Source of the DNA: Cristatella mucedo
Taxonomy: Eukaryota; Bryozoa; Phylactolaemata; Cristatellidae
Direction of reading: 5' to 3'
DNA length: 38,500 nt
NCBI GenBank assembly: GCA_009760855.2
Contig: WPIO01000134.1
Location: forward strand, 816,501 to 855,000
Of this stretch, positions 1 through 14,260 are shown one piece after another. Below the pieces are notes generated by a model. It saw nothing but the letters and a program-made list of their open reading frames with translations. It did not search any database and had not been told where the DNA came from. Position numbers and translations under genes: made by a program. Numbering within the stretch: the stretch's first letter is position 1; each line of letters starts with the position of its first letter.

Positions 1-630
1 CGAGCCAAGTCACGCACCGTCCCGTTGCAACTGACTGCTCAGGGCACTGCCGAGCAGACCTAGACCACAGACACAGACCTAGCTACATGGCTAAGCAGTA
101 GCATCAGCAGCAGCGCTGTGTCATCTGCCCGCTTGTCTGTGCAGCTGCAGCGCTCAATAGCCCCGGCCTGTGCCTGCATTAGATCTAAGCAAGAAAAAAT
201 CCATAGCCGTGCCTTATCCTGTTAATATTGATTGCTTCCCAGCAAGGCAGCAGCCCCGTGGGAGTTTGTCCGTACATCCCCTTCGCTTTAATAGCGTCCA
301 GCATGGGAGCTATCTGCGGCTCATACGGCACAGAGTGCGCCAGCTGACACTGAACAATCGCACCAGCACAGCTGATGCAGCTGCCTTTTAGTGACTCATG
401 CAGCCAAGTCAATATACATTGCTTTGAATGAACAGGCCTAATACAACGGCAGTCTTTTGTGAGCTAACTCAGACGATGCCACACATCTAGACAAACGTTG
501 GGCAGACTAGAGCGTGAGTGCAAGTGGACTCGCAAGTGGCCTGGCTGGGGAGACAACCCTCCTCATAGTGCAGAACACTTACGAAGACTGCAGCTACTCT
601 GACGAGCCGAGCACAAACCGCTGAGATGGC

Positions 631-657
631 AGCAGCTGCTGCTGCTGCTGCTGCTGC
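631..657. repeat. (CTG)n microsatellite
   Basis: About seven uninterrupted GCT units with flanking AGC. Frames through it give poly-alanine or poly-leucine, which explains a spurious alanine-rich ORF here. Confidence 0.9.
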
Positions 658-2050
658 GCAGACACAGCGACGCGAATCAGCCAGCCGACGTCGTCTACCT
701 GCCGAAAGCGTCTCATATCGACTCCTCGATCGGCACAAGAGCTACAGAATCACTCTCCTTTCCCTGCACGTGCGAATGCGTCCTCTGGCCAGTCGCCTCG
801 AGCCGACGTGTCTACGACTGCCCGCTCGAAGCAAGAGCTACGGTCGCACGACTGCTACTGCTGCTACAGGGCAGACCTACACTGCCACACTGCAGCAGAA
901 GCTGCAGCCACTGGCAGCCCCGTGACAGCCTGCCTGTCAGCCTTAAGCACTTCGGGCTGGCACAGCCAGGGTAGCAGCAGCTGCTGCTACAGCAGCAGAG
1001 CTGTGCACCCTCTGAGTGGCACAGGCCAATGACCAGATGCTGACCGCAGCCTTTGCAAGCCAGAGCAACATCGGCAGCAACAGCCTGGGCTCGGCAAGAG
1101 GCTCCATTATCATTAATGAGAGGGGGTGCTCGTCAGAGGAGGTGAGGGTAGGGGGTGGGGAAGGGGGAAAGGAGAGTGACAAGGCTGTTTGGCCACAGCC
1201 TCGGCTGGCTGTGTTAGGGAATTCGGATTGACTAAATTTTTTCCATTCGGTCTGCCGATGTACTATTGGGAAATATTTGAAACTACTGCCAGAAGTGTAT
1301 AACTATGGCACCGGGAGCTGGGAGATTGGAGCTGTCCAGTTATAGCTCGGTCGGCAGGCAGCCTGTGGCTAGAAGCCAATGCCTTATATAGAATACTCCG
1401 GGATGGCATTTTCAGCGAACCACACCTCCGAGCCATGAGAACAACACGGGGAGCTGCAGACAGACACCGAAGGCTCGGCTCTGCATGCACGGCCGACAAT
1501 GGCTATACACTTGGTCGTCGAAGGGGCAGTAGCTAAGCTCTCCCGCCAGCAGACAGCGCAGGCTGTCGCAGACTATGCTGTCTGGGGACAGCTCGATCGA
1601 TATTGACTAGCAGGCGAGCACAAATTGGATTTCCCTAGCCCACTGCCCTCACGGGTCCCTTTCTACAGTTTTGCCACTGTGCAGCACTTCTAGCTCTGCC
1701 CACGGGCAGCTGCTGATCATAATTGTCAGGACTAATGAATAGATGCTAGCTCAAACACTACCGACGGCTGATAGGTCGGTCCTCGGGTCAGCAGCGATGG
1801 CCGATGACATGAGGGGAGTGCAAACGAACGGCCAGGAGCGAGAGGAGAGAGAGCCAGCGGTGGCAAGCCAGCACTACTGCAGCGCCAGTAGCCTTCGCAG
1901 GGACTAACACGACCTGCAAACACAGACAAGCAAAGAACTGCTCGGTTTGCCACGTGACTAGCTTAGCAAATACAACTAGCTGCCTGAGGCAGTCACTGCT
2001 GCAGCAGCAGCAGTGACTTCGGGGCTCAAATCGTGCCGTGCCCACTGGAG

Positions 2051-2158
2051 GGAAGAGTTGCGCCCGAGGGGATGGTTTCACTAAATGAAAGGGTTGCGCC
2101 CGAGGGGATGGTTTCACTAAAGGGAAGGATTGCGTCCGAGGGGAGGGTTTTGCTGTAG
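2051..2158. repeat. 36-bp minisatellite, three units
   Basis: Three head-to-tail units starting near 2051, 2087 and 2123. Each carries GTTGCGCCCGAGGGGATGG or a close variant and then TTTCACTAAA; the third unit is the most diverged (GATTGCGTCCGAGGGGAGGG). The GTTGCG motif recurs at exactly 36-nt steps (2057, 2093, 2129). Confidence 0.88.
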
Positions 2159-2705
2159 GGGTGAGTTGCACTGGAGGAGGTGGCTCTGGAGGATAAAGGA
2201 GGGTGGTGCTGGAGTGCTCAGATCGGGTGGCTAAAAATTGATTACGACGACCTTCGGCACTGCATGTTCGGCGAGGCTGAGGTAGCATCATCGAGGGGAA
2301 CCGAACGTGACACCGGGCAGACTCGGCTGCAGAGCAGCCACCGTGCACCATTATCCTAGAGCACCGGAAGTCTTAAGCTGAACACCGAATGTCTAACAGC
2401 TAGCAGGTAGTCAGACGTTAACATACCGCCAGGCGGCCGACATCTTCATCTGGCACGCGGCTGTCAGTGTAGCCACCACTGCTTTTGCAGGGCCGACTAC
2501 TGAGATTTGAACTCAGGTGGCTGTTGGCAGAAATGGACGTCATGACAGGTCCCATGGTGCTGCGCAAAACGTTGTAGCTTCCCGAGAAGAACATGGTCGT
2601 CGGCTGGGACGGCTCGCAGGCCTGCGAGGAGCTGCGGCTGCCAGACCAGACCACGTGGGGCACGTGACACAACACACGAATGCAGACAGCCGGGCGAGCG
2701 GCAGC

Positions 2706-2727
2706 CAGCAGCAGCAGCAGCAGCAGG
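2706..2727. repeat. (CAG)n microsatellite
   Basis: Seven CAG units in a row, in the CAG-rich first block of the window. Confidence 0.85.
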
Positions 2728-4466
2728 TGCTCGAGCGGCAGAGAATTCCAGCGGCTGCAGCCTAGATTGCGTTGCAAAGGTAATCCCAGCTGCTAGTCGA
2801 CGGCTGGCCCTACGAGCGCGCCGAGTATTGATCTGCTTTTATGCGTCGTGAGGCTCAGCCGGCACTCCAGCCAGCACTCCAGCTAGCGCCATGTGCCAGC
2901 TGCCGCTCTCCTGCACCGTGTCCTTTCTGCACAGGGGGGGGGGAGCCTTGCAGTATTTCGACAACCGACCTGTGACCCAACTGTGGAGCAGCAGCATTAA
3001 AGCAGCAGCCAGCAAGGTAGCAGCAGCAGCATAACATGACTGGCCATTCAAGCCTTGGCGACAGCTACTCAGCCGGAGGGGTATGGGTAGGGGAGCGGGG
3101 ACGAGGGGGAGCGATGAACAAGCCGACACGAGCCACCCCCTCTACTTTAGCAAAACAGCTGCCTATCTCCGTGGGGGCCCGATTGGCTAGCCATTCCATG
3201 CCCAGTCATCTACCCAACAGATAAGGCACTTCCACAGCAGACATGCTGCAAGCCAGCAGCTTGCCTGCAGGCAGGCAGTTAGGGGGGTCTAACATTGCCA
3301 CGTGCCATGGGGTGGGGGCCAAAAGCGGCCAAGGCTTGCAGGTCGGTCAGTTGGGAGGGGGTGCTTAGAGCCGCAGGGGGCGTGGCGTACGAGCACCCAG
3401 GCTACTTGGAGAGGAGGGAGGACAAGATTGGGGGTAAGTGGAAGAAGACTAGGGGGTAGGAGGAAAGAGTGGAGTGTGAGGAGGGAGAGAGAGAATGTGG
3501 GGGAGACCAGGCAGCAGCAGCAGTAGCAGAGCTAGGCAGCACAAGGGAGGGGGCAGCCTGCTTGCACAATCCATCGTCGAGACATGAGGCATCCAGCAGC
3601 ATCGTGAAGGAAAAAAGATAACTAGTTCTAAAACACTGCAAAGAAGCCGCGCCCGCTTCGACAACAATCGGACACATCGTCCAGCACTGCCCAGCTCCCC
3701 AGGGCAGCAGGCAGGCAGCGCCATTGGCAGGCAAGACAGCATGCCGAGTAAGAAAATGCAGCCAGCAGCATTGCCCACAGGGGCGCCCCTTATGTAATTA
3801 GATTGGTGAGGTACTAGAACGATACCAATCGTAGGATTTGGTGAGGCCAAACAGTTGGCTTCAAAGAATCGAAGGGTGGCAGAAGGGTGGCAGAAGACAC
3901 AGAAAGGGTAGAGGACTGGTCAGCTCTCCCAAGACTGACATGCCAACTACGCTAGCCCTTGAAACTGCGACAGCAATGCTAGATCAGCTAGATTGTGACT
4001 GCCGAAATACTATTCGCTCTTCCTGAATGATCACGATGAGGAATCGGTTATGTTATAATCCATGGTTAGGCTGCATGCAAGCTTAAGTCACGTAATACTC
4101 AAGAGAGCGTGTGCTGTAGGCTTAGAGCCAGGCAGTGGTTGGAGCTCGATGCTTTAAGCCAGGTGGAAGTTGCACCGGTCGGCAGTGCAGTCGCTGTAAT
4201 CTCGGCTCAGTGGTGACAGCTGTTGCACGCCAATGCTGATTTCGGATGCCTATAACTGCACGTTGCTGTCGAATAGACATCTCTATGCTGTGGATAGGGA
4301 CGAGCTACGCTAAGGTAGGGGGAGCTCGCTATTTGTCGCTGCCCGGTTCGTCCTAGCTCCACTGCTGTCGGCATATCTGCATGCTGCTTTTGTGCTGCAC
4401 CTACAAGTTGCCAGCCGTGACACTTCAGGCTCGAGGCTTCACGGGTATTCGCTGCACGTCGGCTGG

Positions 4467-6660
<2,194 letters not shown>

Positions 6661-6661
<1 letters not shown>

Positions 6662-7429
6662 CGACCTTATTCCCAATAACAAAATGTAAACAGCCAATGA
6701 TATAGATATATCACACAGCAGTTCCACGGCTGCCCAAAAGTCAGTACCCTTCAGATAAAGATTTAAATAAAATGTTGATATTTATTTCAACTGTTAGTGA
6801 TTGTGATCTTACCACCTCGCATAGCAAAAGGGAATGCCAATCAATAGCAATGCAGTCGCTTACCTGTAGGTACTACCTCGAATTTAGGTCGCTGGCTACC
6901 TTATGAGGATTGCCCCCCCAGCATTTTGAAAGAACGTCGCAGCCGCAATATGCCACCGCATAAAATCGCTTAATCCAGGTTAACTGCCCCAAATCAAGTT
7001 ATTTCCGAAAAAAAACATCTAGGACGCAAAGCATGGGCAGAAAAGAGATCTCACCGATAGACCATTTTCTTGATAGCTGGGTGGCGAAGTTGCATGGTTT
7101 CCGAGAGAGTCACCCGAAATCATTTCCGAATGTCAGAAAACTTAAGTCTATCCCATACCAGGCTAACACCACCAAACTTCCCAATCGCTGGACAGGCGGC
7201 ACACAGACCCGCCAACGGTGTAAGCTATGGCGGTGGTGATGATTTGCCCTTGACCGGGTTAGGAAGGGGCTCCGCCCACGGAATTCATGGGTGGTTCCCT
7301 ACATTATGGTGAGTCAGATCGTCCCGCCCCCTGGAGCACCCTGCTCTGGTCCTGAAGCGTAGCAGTGTTGACTGAGCAAATAACACTTGTCACAAGTCAT
7401 TGATATCGGAATGAAGCATTTCAAGCTTG
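6661..7429. other. Upstream flank of the LRMDA-like gene, no recognised feature
   Basis: AT-rich at first (6700-7020), then more GC-rich with GGCTCCGCCCACGG at about 7268-7281, which resembles a GC box on the other strand. No ORF here has domain features. It could hold distal promoter elements of the gene that begins near 7752. Confidence 0.35.
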
Positions 7430-7751
7430 AGAATTTTTTCATTCTATTCAATGCACTTTCCTGTCGCGCAACACCTCGGCAAAGCGAGTAGCCCGAGGAA
7501 GAATTAACGAGTCGTGGGCTTGCCCTTTGCCTAGAGCTTTACTGAGAAACTCATGCTGCCCTAGAATGTGTTGCACATCAACTATTACACATTGCTCAAA
7601 TTATTGCTCGTGTTCTTGATCGGCGTCGATCAATTAAAATATAGCCGAACCGCCGCATGCTTACCTCCCCACTCTCAGTTACATCCGCTCTACTGCTGCT
7701 GCACAAATCAGGTATGCGACTTGGGCCCCGCCTCGGCATTCGTCGTCCCTG
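7430..7751 (+). promoter_or_regulatory. Probable 5'UTR/promoter neighbourhood of the LRMDA-like gene
   Basis: Placed by position only. The stretch before the proposed ATG is free of recognisable repeats and becomes CpG-containing toward 7640-7760. It holds an inverted repeat TTGATCG-gcgt-CGATCAA at 7616-7633 and an AT-rich AATTAAAATATAG at 7632-7644. No convincing TATA box or initiator can be fixed by eye. Confidence 0.3.
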
Positions 7752-7820
7752 ATGGCCATGGCCCTGGTCGGAAGTACAACGGATGCTTGCGTTAATGGAG
7801 CTACTATTGTGGATGGCCAA
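7752..7820 (+). CDS. LRMDA: LRMDA-like exon 1 (proposed start codon and N-terminus)
   Basis: Proposed first coding exon: ATG at 7752 (second in-frame ATG at 7758), 23 codons reading MAMALVGSTTDACVNGATIV then DGQ, ending at a strong GTGAGT donor at 7821. It ends in phase 0, exactly as exon 2 requires. The frame upstream has no nearby earlier ATG, and the context CTGATGG is acceptable. There is no domain in it: it is a short low-charge leader before the first leucine-rich repeat, and N-terminal leaders are poorly conserved in this family, so homology cannot confirm it. The 11.9-kb distance to exon 2 leaves room for another first exon. A CAG at 7709-7711 could be an acceptor joining a further 5'UTR exon. 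Confidence 0.6.
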
Positions 7821-8515
7821 GTGAGTATTTTGGATTGCATCCGCCTCTTCTTTTCGTAGCCAGTGCGTATATACTCGAGGCTGCGTAGTGAGTGTCACGT
7901 GCCGGTGGTTACCTGCTCGTTGCCTGCTCCTGTCCACAGCGTCTGATCTGAGGAGAGCGTATGGATGTTTGGGTCTGTGCGTGCTCTCGGCTGGCACTAG
8001 CCTTCTCACCTGGCACTGCCAGGAATATCCGCGTGCGAAGTCATCACGACCTTAAGCTTCTCGCCACGATTATATTAGCTTATGAGTGCAGTGGTGGCTC
8101 TTACGGTGCACCGTAGGACCTCATAAGCATGCAGCACACAAGTGAAGCAGTGATTTCTGAAGCACGCCTCTCACAGCTAGTGTGTATGCTCATGGCTTGC
8201 CTGTAGTGATATTTTCCGCCCCTAATCAGCCCTCAACACATACGGTTTTGTTCTTAGATAGCAGAGTGCAGCTCCTTCTGCATTTCTCGAGTTTCGCATA
8301 ATTGTTCGTCTCAAAGTTCTGAATGAGGCTCTAGCGGTGCTAGCAGCAGTGATCTGCATCTACGTAATAAATAGCACGTGCTCTTGGGTAAAGGCAACTA
8401 TTAGTTATGGAATGCTATTTCTGCCATGTGCCAAAAATAGTCGTCAAAACTTTTGTTTCAACAACACAAAGAGGATACAATCGGGCGGAGGGAAGAAGTC
8501 TAGTTCTACACTGAG

Positions 8516-8645
8516 ATGAGTGTGAATGCCACCAAAGCCTGGATCTCATTGCGGGCTGACGTCACGACGTCCCCTGACCTGACGACATTTAAAAAGAAGC
8601 CAAACACTCACCTGTTCATCACAGCATTTGCTGGGTCCGTCCGAA
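8516..8645 (+). mobile_element. L2/CR1-like LINE fragment, family 1 (end of ORF2)
   Basis: Frame reads NATKAWISLRADVTTSPDLT, then TFKKKPNTHLFITAFAGS. This is the C-terminal block of the family-1 ORF, which at 25840-25950 reads PKAWNSL, TTSPDLTSFKKKLKTDLF and MTAFSGS. Upstream reverse transcriptase is absent. Sequence beyond 8645 can no longer be matched confidently. Confidence 0.75.
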
Positions 8646-9109
8646 GGATCCACAGCGAGCCTATACATGATGAACTGTCCATAATATCACTAACCAACGG
8701 ACATGCTTCCTTTCCAGCATATTAAATACCCAGAAAGATTTAGTTATGGTGCTACCCTTTTTTTGGGCAATATTGTTATTACTATTATCATTATTATTAA
8801 GCTGCAGCTGGATGTGTAATCAATTGAGTATATACTCAGCTGCAGATATGTTTGAAATAGCAATTGCTGTGGCTTTTGGGATTTCATCGTCTGATTATTG
8901 GGGACCAGTAGCACCAGGTGGGCTAACGTTTGTATAGGACTTTGGTTATGTGTAGGCAGATTTACCGGTAGTGTGCAACCAAAGAGCATATGCGTGCTTT
9001 CATTCACCCTGGAGCATAACGTGTGGGGTGGCTGGCAAGCAGTCTTGGCACCAGGAGGGTTCCAGCCCGATATTTTTGAATCCATCGTGATTGCTGAACT
9101 TGGCATATA

Positions 9110-9260
9110 GATGAGTCCTCAGGTTGGAGTATGATGCCCCTGGGTCTTGGCCACTTTACAACCCGGCTCGTGGGTTCGAGTCCTTCAGTGGGCTTCATCC
9201 TCTATTGTTCACTGCGTAGCAGTCAAGGCTCTTCTGCTGCTGTATAAAAAAAATAAACGA
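9110..9260 (+). mobile_element. Diverged tRNA-derived SINE (family A-related, plus strand)
   Basis: Contains a perfect Pol III B box in GGGTTCGAGTCC at about 9172-9183 followed by TTCAGTGGGCTTCATC. Its tail CAAGGCTCTTCTGCTGCTGT parallels the tail AAAGGCTCTTCTGTCGCTAT of the SINEs at 10847 and 26423. It ends in an A-rich run at 9245-9258. The A box is degraded. Confidence 0.6.
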
Positions 9261-10364
9261 AGTGCATTAGGGGAAGCTCTAACTCCTCTTTCAATAGCAG
9301 GAACTAGGCAAGTGAGCGCAGCATGGACTTGAATAACACTGTTGAGTCATCAGCAAGCTTTGAATGCTTACAAGCAGGCCCATAAATATTTAGGCAGCTG
9401 CCGGGATGGGCCTAAATCCTGTGCCTATGAGGCTGTATACAACCAGCATAGCAGCTGGGGAGTATAGTGAAGTGCTTAGCAACGAAATGACTGAATCAAG
9501 CCATGTTACAGCACTTAAGGTGTTTACGATGACGTAAATCATCATCAGAAATGTACAAAGTCGACCGATTATAGATGCTATAATTTTTTTTATAAATCCC
9601 TGTGCTTTTTATGATTAAACCTTAGAGACATTAAGTGTGCCTTGGTTTTTTCGCACGAGACTGTGGTGAGATGCTGACGGCTTTCTGTTTTCACTTTTTC
9701 ACTGTCAGTAGTGACTTCCCTAAACGTGTTCTGCTCATCTTCCACAAACAGGATTGGCTGTAGGAAGATCGCTCGAATACTTTGAAAGAGTGAAAGTTTT
9801 GCCAGCTATAACCTGGCAAAGTACACTTGGCAGGATTCTGCAATAAACTGCTTGGGCCACCGGAATAAAACATCCAACCATAGAAGACCGACTGCTGAAG
9901 ATGCCTGCATTTGGCTATAGGAAGGCCAGCTTGGCCAAGCCATTGCAGTCACTGGAAGCAGCTACATGAACCAAAATTAGCAGGCGTGAGTAAAGCATGA
10001 TTGCCAATAGAAAATTTTCCGGCGAGTGGCTAAGAATGTGCAGCCTCCATGACAGCAATAAGCAGAAAATAGTGTTGGTAGCAGCACAAAGGCGGCTCAA
10101 GCACGACGAGGCTTGTGGATTTGTCGTCGGTTTGTTGAAACAAATGAAGGTAATTTTCAACTTTTTGGGAACAACTTACGACATCTTCGTGTTAGCCAAA
10201 GATGTTTAATGGTAAGAGTCGATTGTGTGCAGCACACTACGATGTACAGGGGTCTGGGTTTGGGGCTCATTGTCCGAGACATTTGTACGGCAATAGCCAA
10301 AGAGAACTAAATCACTCTTAAGTATTTTACATACGGTGGGAAGGAAGAGCATTATATTAAGCTA

Positions 10365-10735
10365 GTGATAACATGCGCAGTCTGAGCATGCACATAAGCA
10401 TTCGACGGACGTGAAGGGAGAAAACGCTGTGAGGAACAGGTAGATTGTTTTAATTTCTTTTAAATACCAAGTCAGGTGATGATGTGACGTCTCAGTCGTG
10501 AGTTTCCAGGCTGCGGGAACATGCAAGCTTAAGGCACGCTGTCCAGAGGATCTGAGGTTGGTTTGGGACACAGCTAAACGACTTGAGTCAGAAAAGCGAG
10601 TGATGCAATGGGAAGCCTAATTAGGAAGTTTTTTCAGATAGTTAGGACGGAGCATGAAGAAATTGGAGAGACCTCAAAGTTAGTGACCGAACCTCAAAGT
10701 CGATACGCTGAACAGGATGACCTAGAAAGGCGATC
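10365..10735 (-). mobile_element. L2/CR1-like LINE fragment, family 1
   Basis: On the minus strand it contains the end of ORF2 (diverged GQRALSLHVPAAWKLTTETS, where other copies have GDRAFSSYAPKAWNSLL) followed by 3'UTR. On the plus strand GAGGAACAGGTAGATTGTTT and TCTTTTAAATACCAAGTCAG line up with the copies at 18660-18710 and 36690-36750. It lacks the terminal tail. Confidence 0.7.
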
Positions 10736-10846
10736 GAGACACGCCAACTAGTGCAAACGATCTGCCTGGGTGACTGCAAAAGCTGTGGCGAAACTATTTA
10801 CAATCTAGTTGCTGTGATGACATAAAAAAATATCCTAGCTGATTAA

Positions 10847-10997
10847 GCAGCCTCTTTTTGTATAGCGACAGAAGAGCCTTTACGGCTATCACCACCGCTT
10901 GCAGTGGCGATAAAGAATCGCCCACCGCAGGAATCGAACCCACGACCTCGGGACCGAGGTCGTGAAAGCAACCGCCTTACCCAGTGTGCCATCACGG
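10847..10997 (-). mobile_element. tRNA-derived SINE, family A, copy 1
   Basis: Minus strand: GCCGTGATGGCACACTGGGT carries an A box (TGGCACACTGGG, 11 of 12 to consensus). A 10-bp inverted repeat CGACCTCGG/CCGAGGTCG follows, then a perfect B box GGTTCGATTCC and a body ending AAAGGCTCTTCTGTCGCTAT. The hairpin just before the B box looks like the long variable arm of a type II (Ser/Leu-like) tRNA. Confidence 0.85.
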
Positions 10998-12289
10998 ACA
11001 TGCCCTGTGCTTGGCTTTAAAAATCTAGGCTGGCATACTTCTTACTAAGCATGACATGTGATAAAAAACTCCTTAATGTCATTCTAGCTTCCAACAAAAA
11101 CGGTTTCGTGACTTGGCAACTTTTCTGCTCATAGTGGGGAAATCCTTATCACTATCTGGGTCTTTTGACAGCCATATTTGTGGCCTGCATGCTGGCTCAC
11201 GCCTGGACCTGTGCTAAACACCCAGATGCTCTATCTGCATTAGCAAACCATCAGCATTCCCTGCTTAGGAGTGCACGGCAGAGGCATTTGTCACTTCCAA
11301 GAAGTATGCCCAATCCAGCCACATAATCCAGTCAGACCTAAGATTGTTTGCATGCATTTGCCTATCATTGGCTTTATCTGAAAAGTTCGGTACCTATTTA
11401 AGTCGATACAACGTTCAATATACTGTCGTTTTTGCACGACCTTCCTCCCTAAGGGAACAGGTCTGGTACTGACCGGCTACCTAGGCCAGCTGCACTGTAG
11501 CTTTGGATTCGTATTATGTCTCGTCTAAGTTCTAGCTGCTGAAATTATGGCACGACACACTTGAGTTTTATAAATAATGCATGTGATGCTTGGTGAGTAG
11601 GAGCACCGTGCTTCCACACTGGTCATTATGTGCTACTCGGTGCATGCTGCTTGCAAAATGTCGAGTCAGCAATCTGCTTATTTTATATCCGGTTCTCCCG
11701 TGCAGCCATTCCCGAGGTCATTGGCCGTGAAATAGCAGACCAGCCGGCATCACTGAGTACAGCGCTATGGGTTGGCAGGAAGCAGAAGTGTGAGGCAGTA
11801 TGACGGCATCATCACTGATGGTGCCGCCGCAGCTGCTTCCACTGCTTCATCTTCCGATCAAACGTGAGAGAATCCCCACGTGTTTGTTCCGCCACAAGGC
11901 TGTTCTGCTAGCCCCTAGCCTTCTCGTAGCTGGCTTGCAGCTCATTCCTAAGTCGATGAAGGCATGCATGGCGCAAATGGGGCTAATATTATTCCGTGCA
12001 GTGTATTGTAGGTGGTCCGCATGCCGTCAGAACTCGCTCATGCTGTCATTCCAAGTGCCCACCCTCACTGTTAGCTCGGCCTCGTTTACCTCTGTTGTTG
12101 CTGCTCGTGATTCACTCGGTTTCGCTTCGCTTGGGGCATGCGTGCGTGCGTTCTGCCGGGTCTTCAGATGAGCAATGTTCAGTCCATCCCTGTGACCCTT
12201 AAGTTCATGGCTGCATTCAGGCCTGTCTCTGAGAAATCTCTCCTCCCTTCCCAACTCCTTGTCACGTCTTTCTGCCATCACGTCACAAC

Positions 12290-12775
12290 TGCTACGATAC
12301 AAGACTTCTTGCCGACCTTCGGCATAGCATAGACGTCAAGGTTTTGTCAATCGCTTTTAGGTCTCTTCGTTCCCTTGCTCCGGCGTGGCCATCCGAACAA
12401 CTTACCAATCAGGCTTCCTATCGCAACACCGGTTCGCTAATTCCTCTTGTGACGCGAGTAATTTCTCCTCTTGTGACTCGAAAGCCCCTCGGAGACGATG
12501 CCTTCAGCGAATGTGCTCCTAAAGCCTGGAACTCGCTACCGACGTGAATCACGTCATCTTCTGAATTGACAAAATAAAAAGGAGGCTAAAACCTGACTTC
12601 GTTCCTCGCAGCCTTGGCTCTGGCCCGGTGGCGAATTGTCCTTTGCGTGCTTCTGCATGCTGAAATTGTTCGCCTTATAAAAAAAAATGTGTTTTTTCCT
12701 TTCAAGCATGTGTAAAGTGCCAAGAAAGAGATTTGGTTCACTTTGGGTGAATTTCAAATGTCTTATTTGTATGAT
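12290..12775 (+). mobile_element. L2/CR1-like LINE fragment with intact 3' tail, family 1
   Basis: Starts in the conserved block that reads LLADLHWLPVKQRIGFKIL elsewhere (here damaged), then FRSLRSLAPAWPSEQLTNQA and an APKAWNSLPT ending at about 12547. The 3' end has AAAGTGCCAAGAAAGAGATT at about 12715, the family tail. An internal stretch around 12570-12700 is rearranged relative to other copies. Confidence 0.75.
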
Positions 12776-14210
12776 GTAAGTGTCCTCCTGCAGTTTACAT
12801 TCAAGTCTGGCCATACAACTGAGGCTGTGCGTTTGACCGTGTGCACAGTCGAACCCCAAATTTGCGCCTCATCCTCGTCAAGGGAAGGTGTACGGGTGCC
12901 CTAGTTCATTTAGCTGGACTTAGGTGGGCTTGCCTTCCTCGGCGCCCATAAGCATGACCCGGAAGTCTGGTCAGCTCCAAGGTGCCGCGCTCTGGTTTGA
13001 TGTGGCCACGTCTTCGAGAGCACTGTTTTGCCAGTACCAGAGCTTCTATCGGCCTCCGCTCGCGAGCAGATTTGCAGTGCATGCAATCTCGGCCGCCGAC
13101 CAGTGAGAAGTTGCGATTGGTCAGTTTTGCTGCTTTTAATGCACTCCATGATCTCCTTTATCTGCAGTATCACAAAGACACATGCTCTGACCTTTGCCTC
13201 GAGCAGTTTAGGGGAGAATCTTAGAAATTCCTCGACGGCCACCAACGGCTAGTCATTAAGAGATGACAAAGTGCTCCATGCGACCCAATGTGATGCAAGT
13301 GAGTCATGCGAAGTGGGTCATCAGCATCTTGGGGGCTATTCGCCGACTCGGGTTACTACTTGGCAGCCGGCAGGCTGCCTGCCCACTGTGCATTGCTGGT
13401 CCACTGCTTTGTAATGTGAAGAGCCAGCTGGCCAACTTTGGAGGCTGAGAGAGCCGAGGCAGGGTATGGGCTGCATGCATGATGTTTGGGATATCCTATG
13501 GGAGCAGGCACGTGAGCAACCGATCGTTGTCAGATTACTGGAATGCCAGCCAGCTAGCAGGGCAGGTGCCTGGGGATGCAAAGTCGAATGGCAAACGGGC
13601 TGCACTGTGCCAACAGACCAATAATGGCCGCAGCTGTAGCTGCCAAGTTCTCCCACTGACTAATGAGCTTCGTTGGAACCCCTGGTGACTGATTAGGGCC
13701 CCGGGCCCTAGTGCTCGAGCAGAATGTCTTTATTAGCTCTTCAATCGGCATGAGAGTTTATAGCTAGCAGCTATCGGAGTTCAATAGTCTACTTACCCCA
13801 AGGAGCTGTCTGTTCGTTTTGACACATCCTATTATTTTGTTCCAGCACACTCCTTGCCTCCAAAGCAGCAATGAGCCAGCATGATTCTCTGATTTGGTGG
13901 CTGAATTGCCAACTGCCCGTGCAAACCGTTGGACCTCTACTGGGTAGAGCAGGCCTGAGCACAGCACTTGTGCACTTGTCAGTCACATCAGTCGTCGACG
14001 ACCATGCCCTTCTGAACTGTTGGGGTTGCTGCTGCGCTGAGTCGGTGCTTTTAAAATCGACATTGTCGGCAGACGACCTGCGCTTGAACCCTTCATCATT
14101 CGTGCCGTCGATCTAGCGCTTGGGTGGTTGTGAATATGTGTGCACTGACACCTGATCTTCGTGTGACTGCTCATTTACTGTGCCCGCCTTGCCACACCCC
14201 TGTGTGCCCC

Positions 14211-14213
<3 letters not shown>

Positions 14214-14260
<47 letters not shown>

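Larger units (their letters stand above)
1..4440. other. GC-rich, CAG/CTG-rich stretch without a supported gene
   Basis: The block is visibly richer in GC and in CAG/CTG trimers than the rest of the window. Short ORFs occur in all frames, but none shows a domain, a consistent splice pattern or non-repetitive composition. Purine-rich runs (about 3300-3510) and homopolymer G or C runs (2936-2943) are present. It may be intergenic DNA or an untranslated exon of an unseen gene. Confidence 0.5.

Noticed and set aside
626-925. Alanine-rich ORF with CTG repeat
   Set aside because: Poly-alanine comes from the (GCT)n repeat; the rest is composition-driven and has no recognisable domain.
1788-2351. 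187-codon minus-strand ORF, the second longest apart from the LINE
   Set aside because: It runs through the 36-bp minisatellite (repeated PSPRAQ units), has no domain, and overlaps other-frame ORFs in a GC-rich region where stops are rare.
10920-10997. Functional tRNA gene
   Set aside because: The A and B boxes are present, but the fold lacks a proper acceptor stem and the element recurs with a SINE body at 26423 and 27769.
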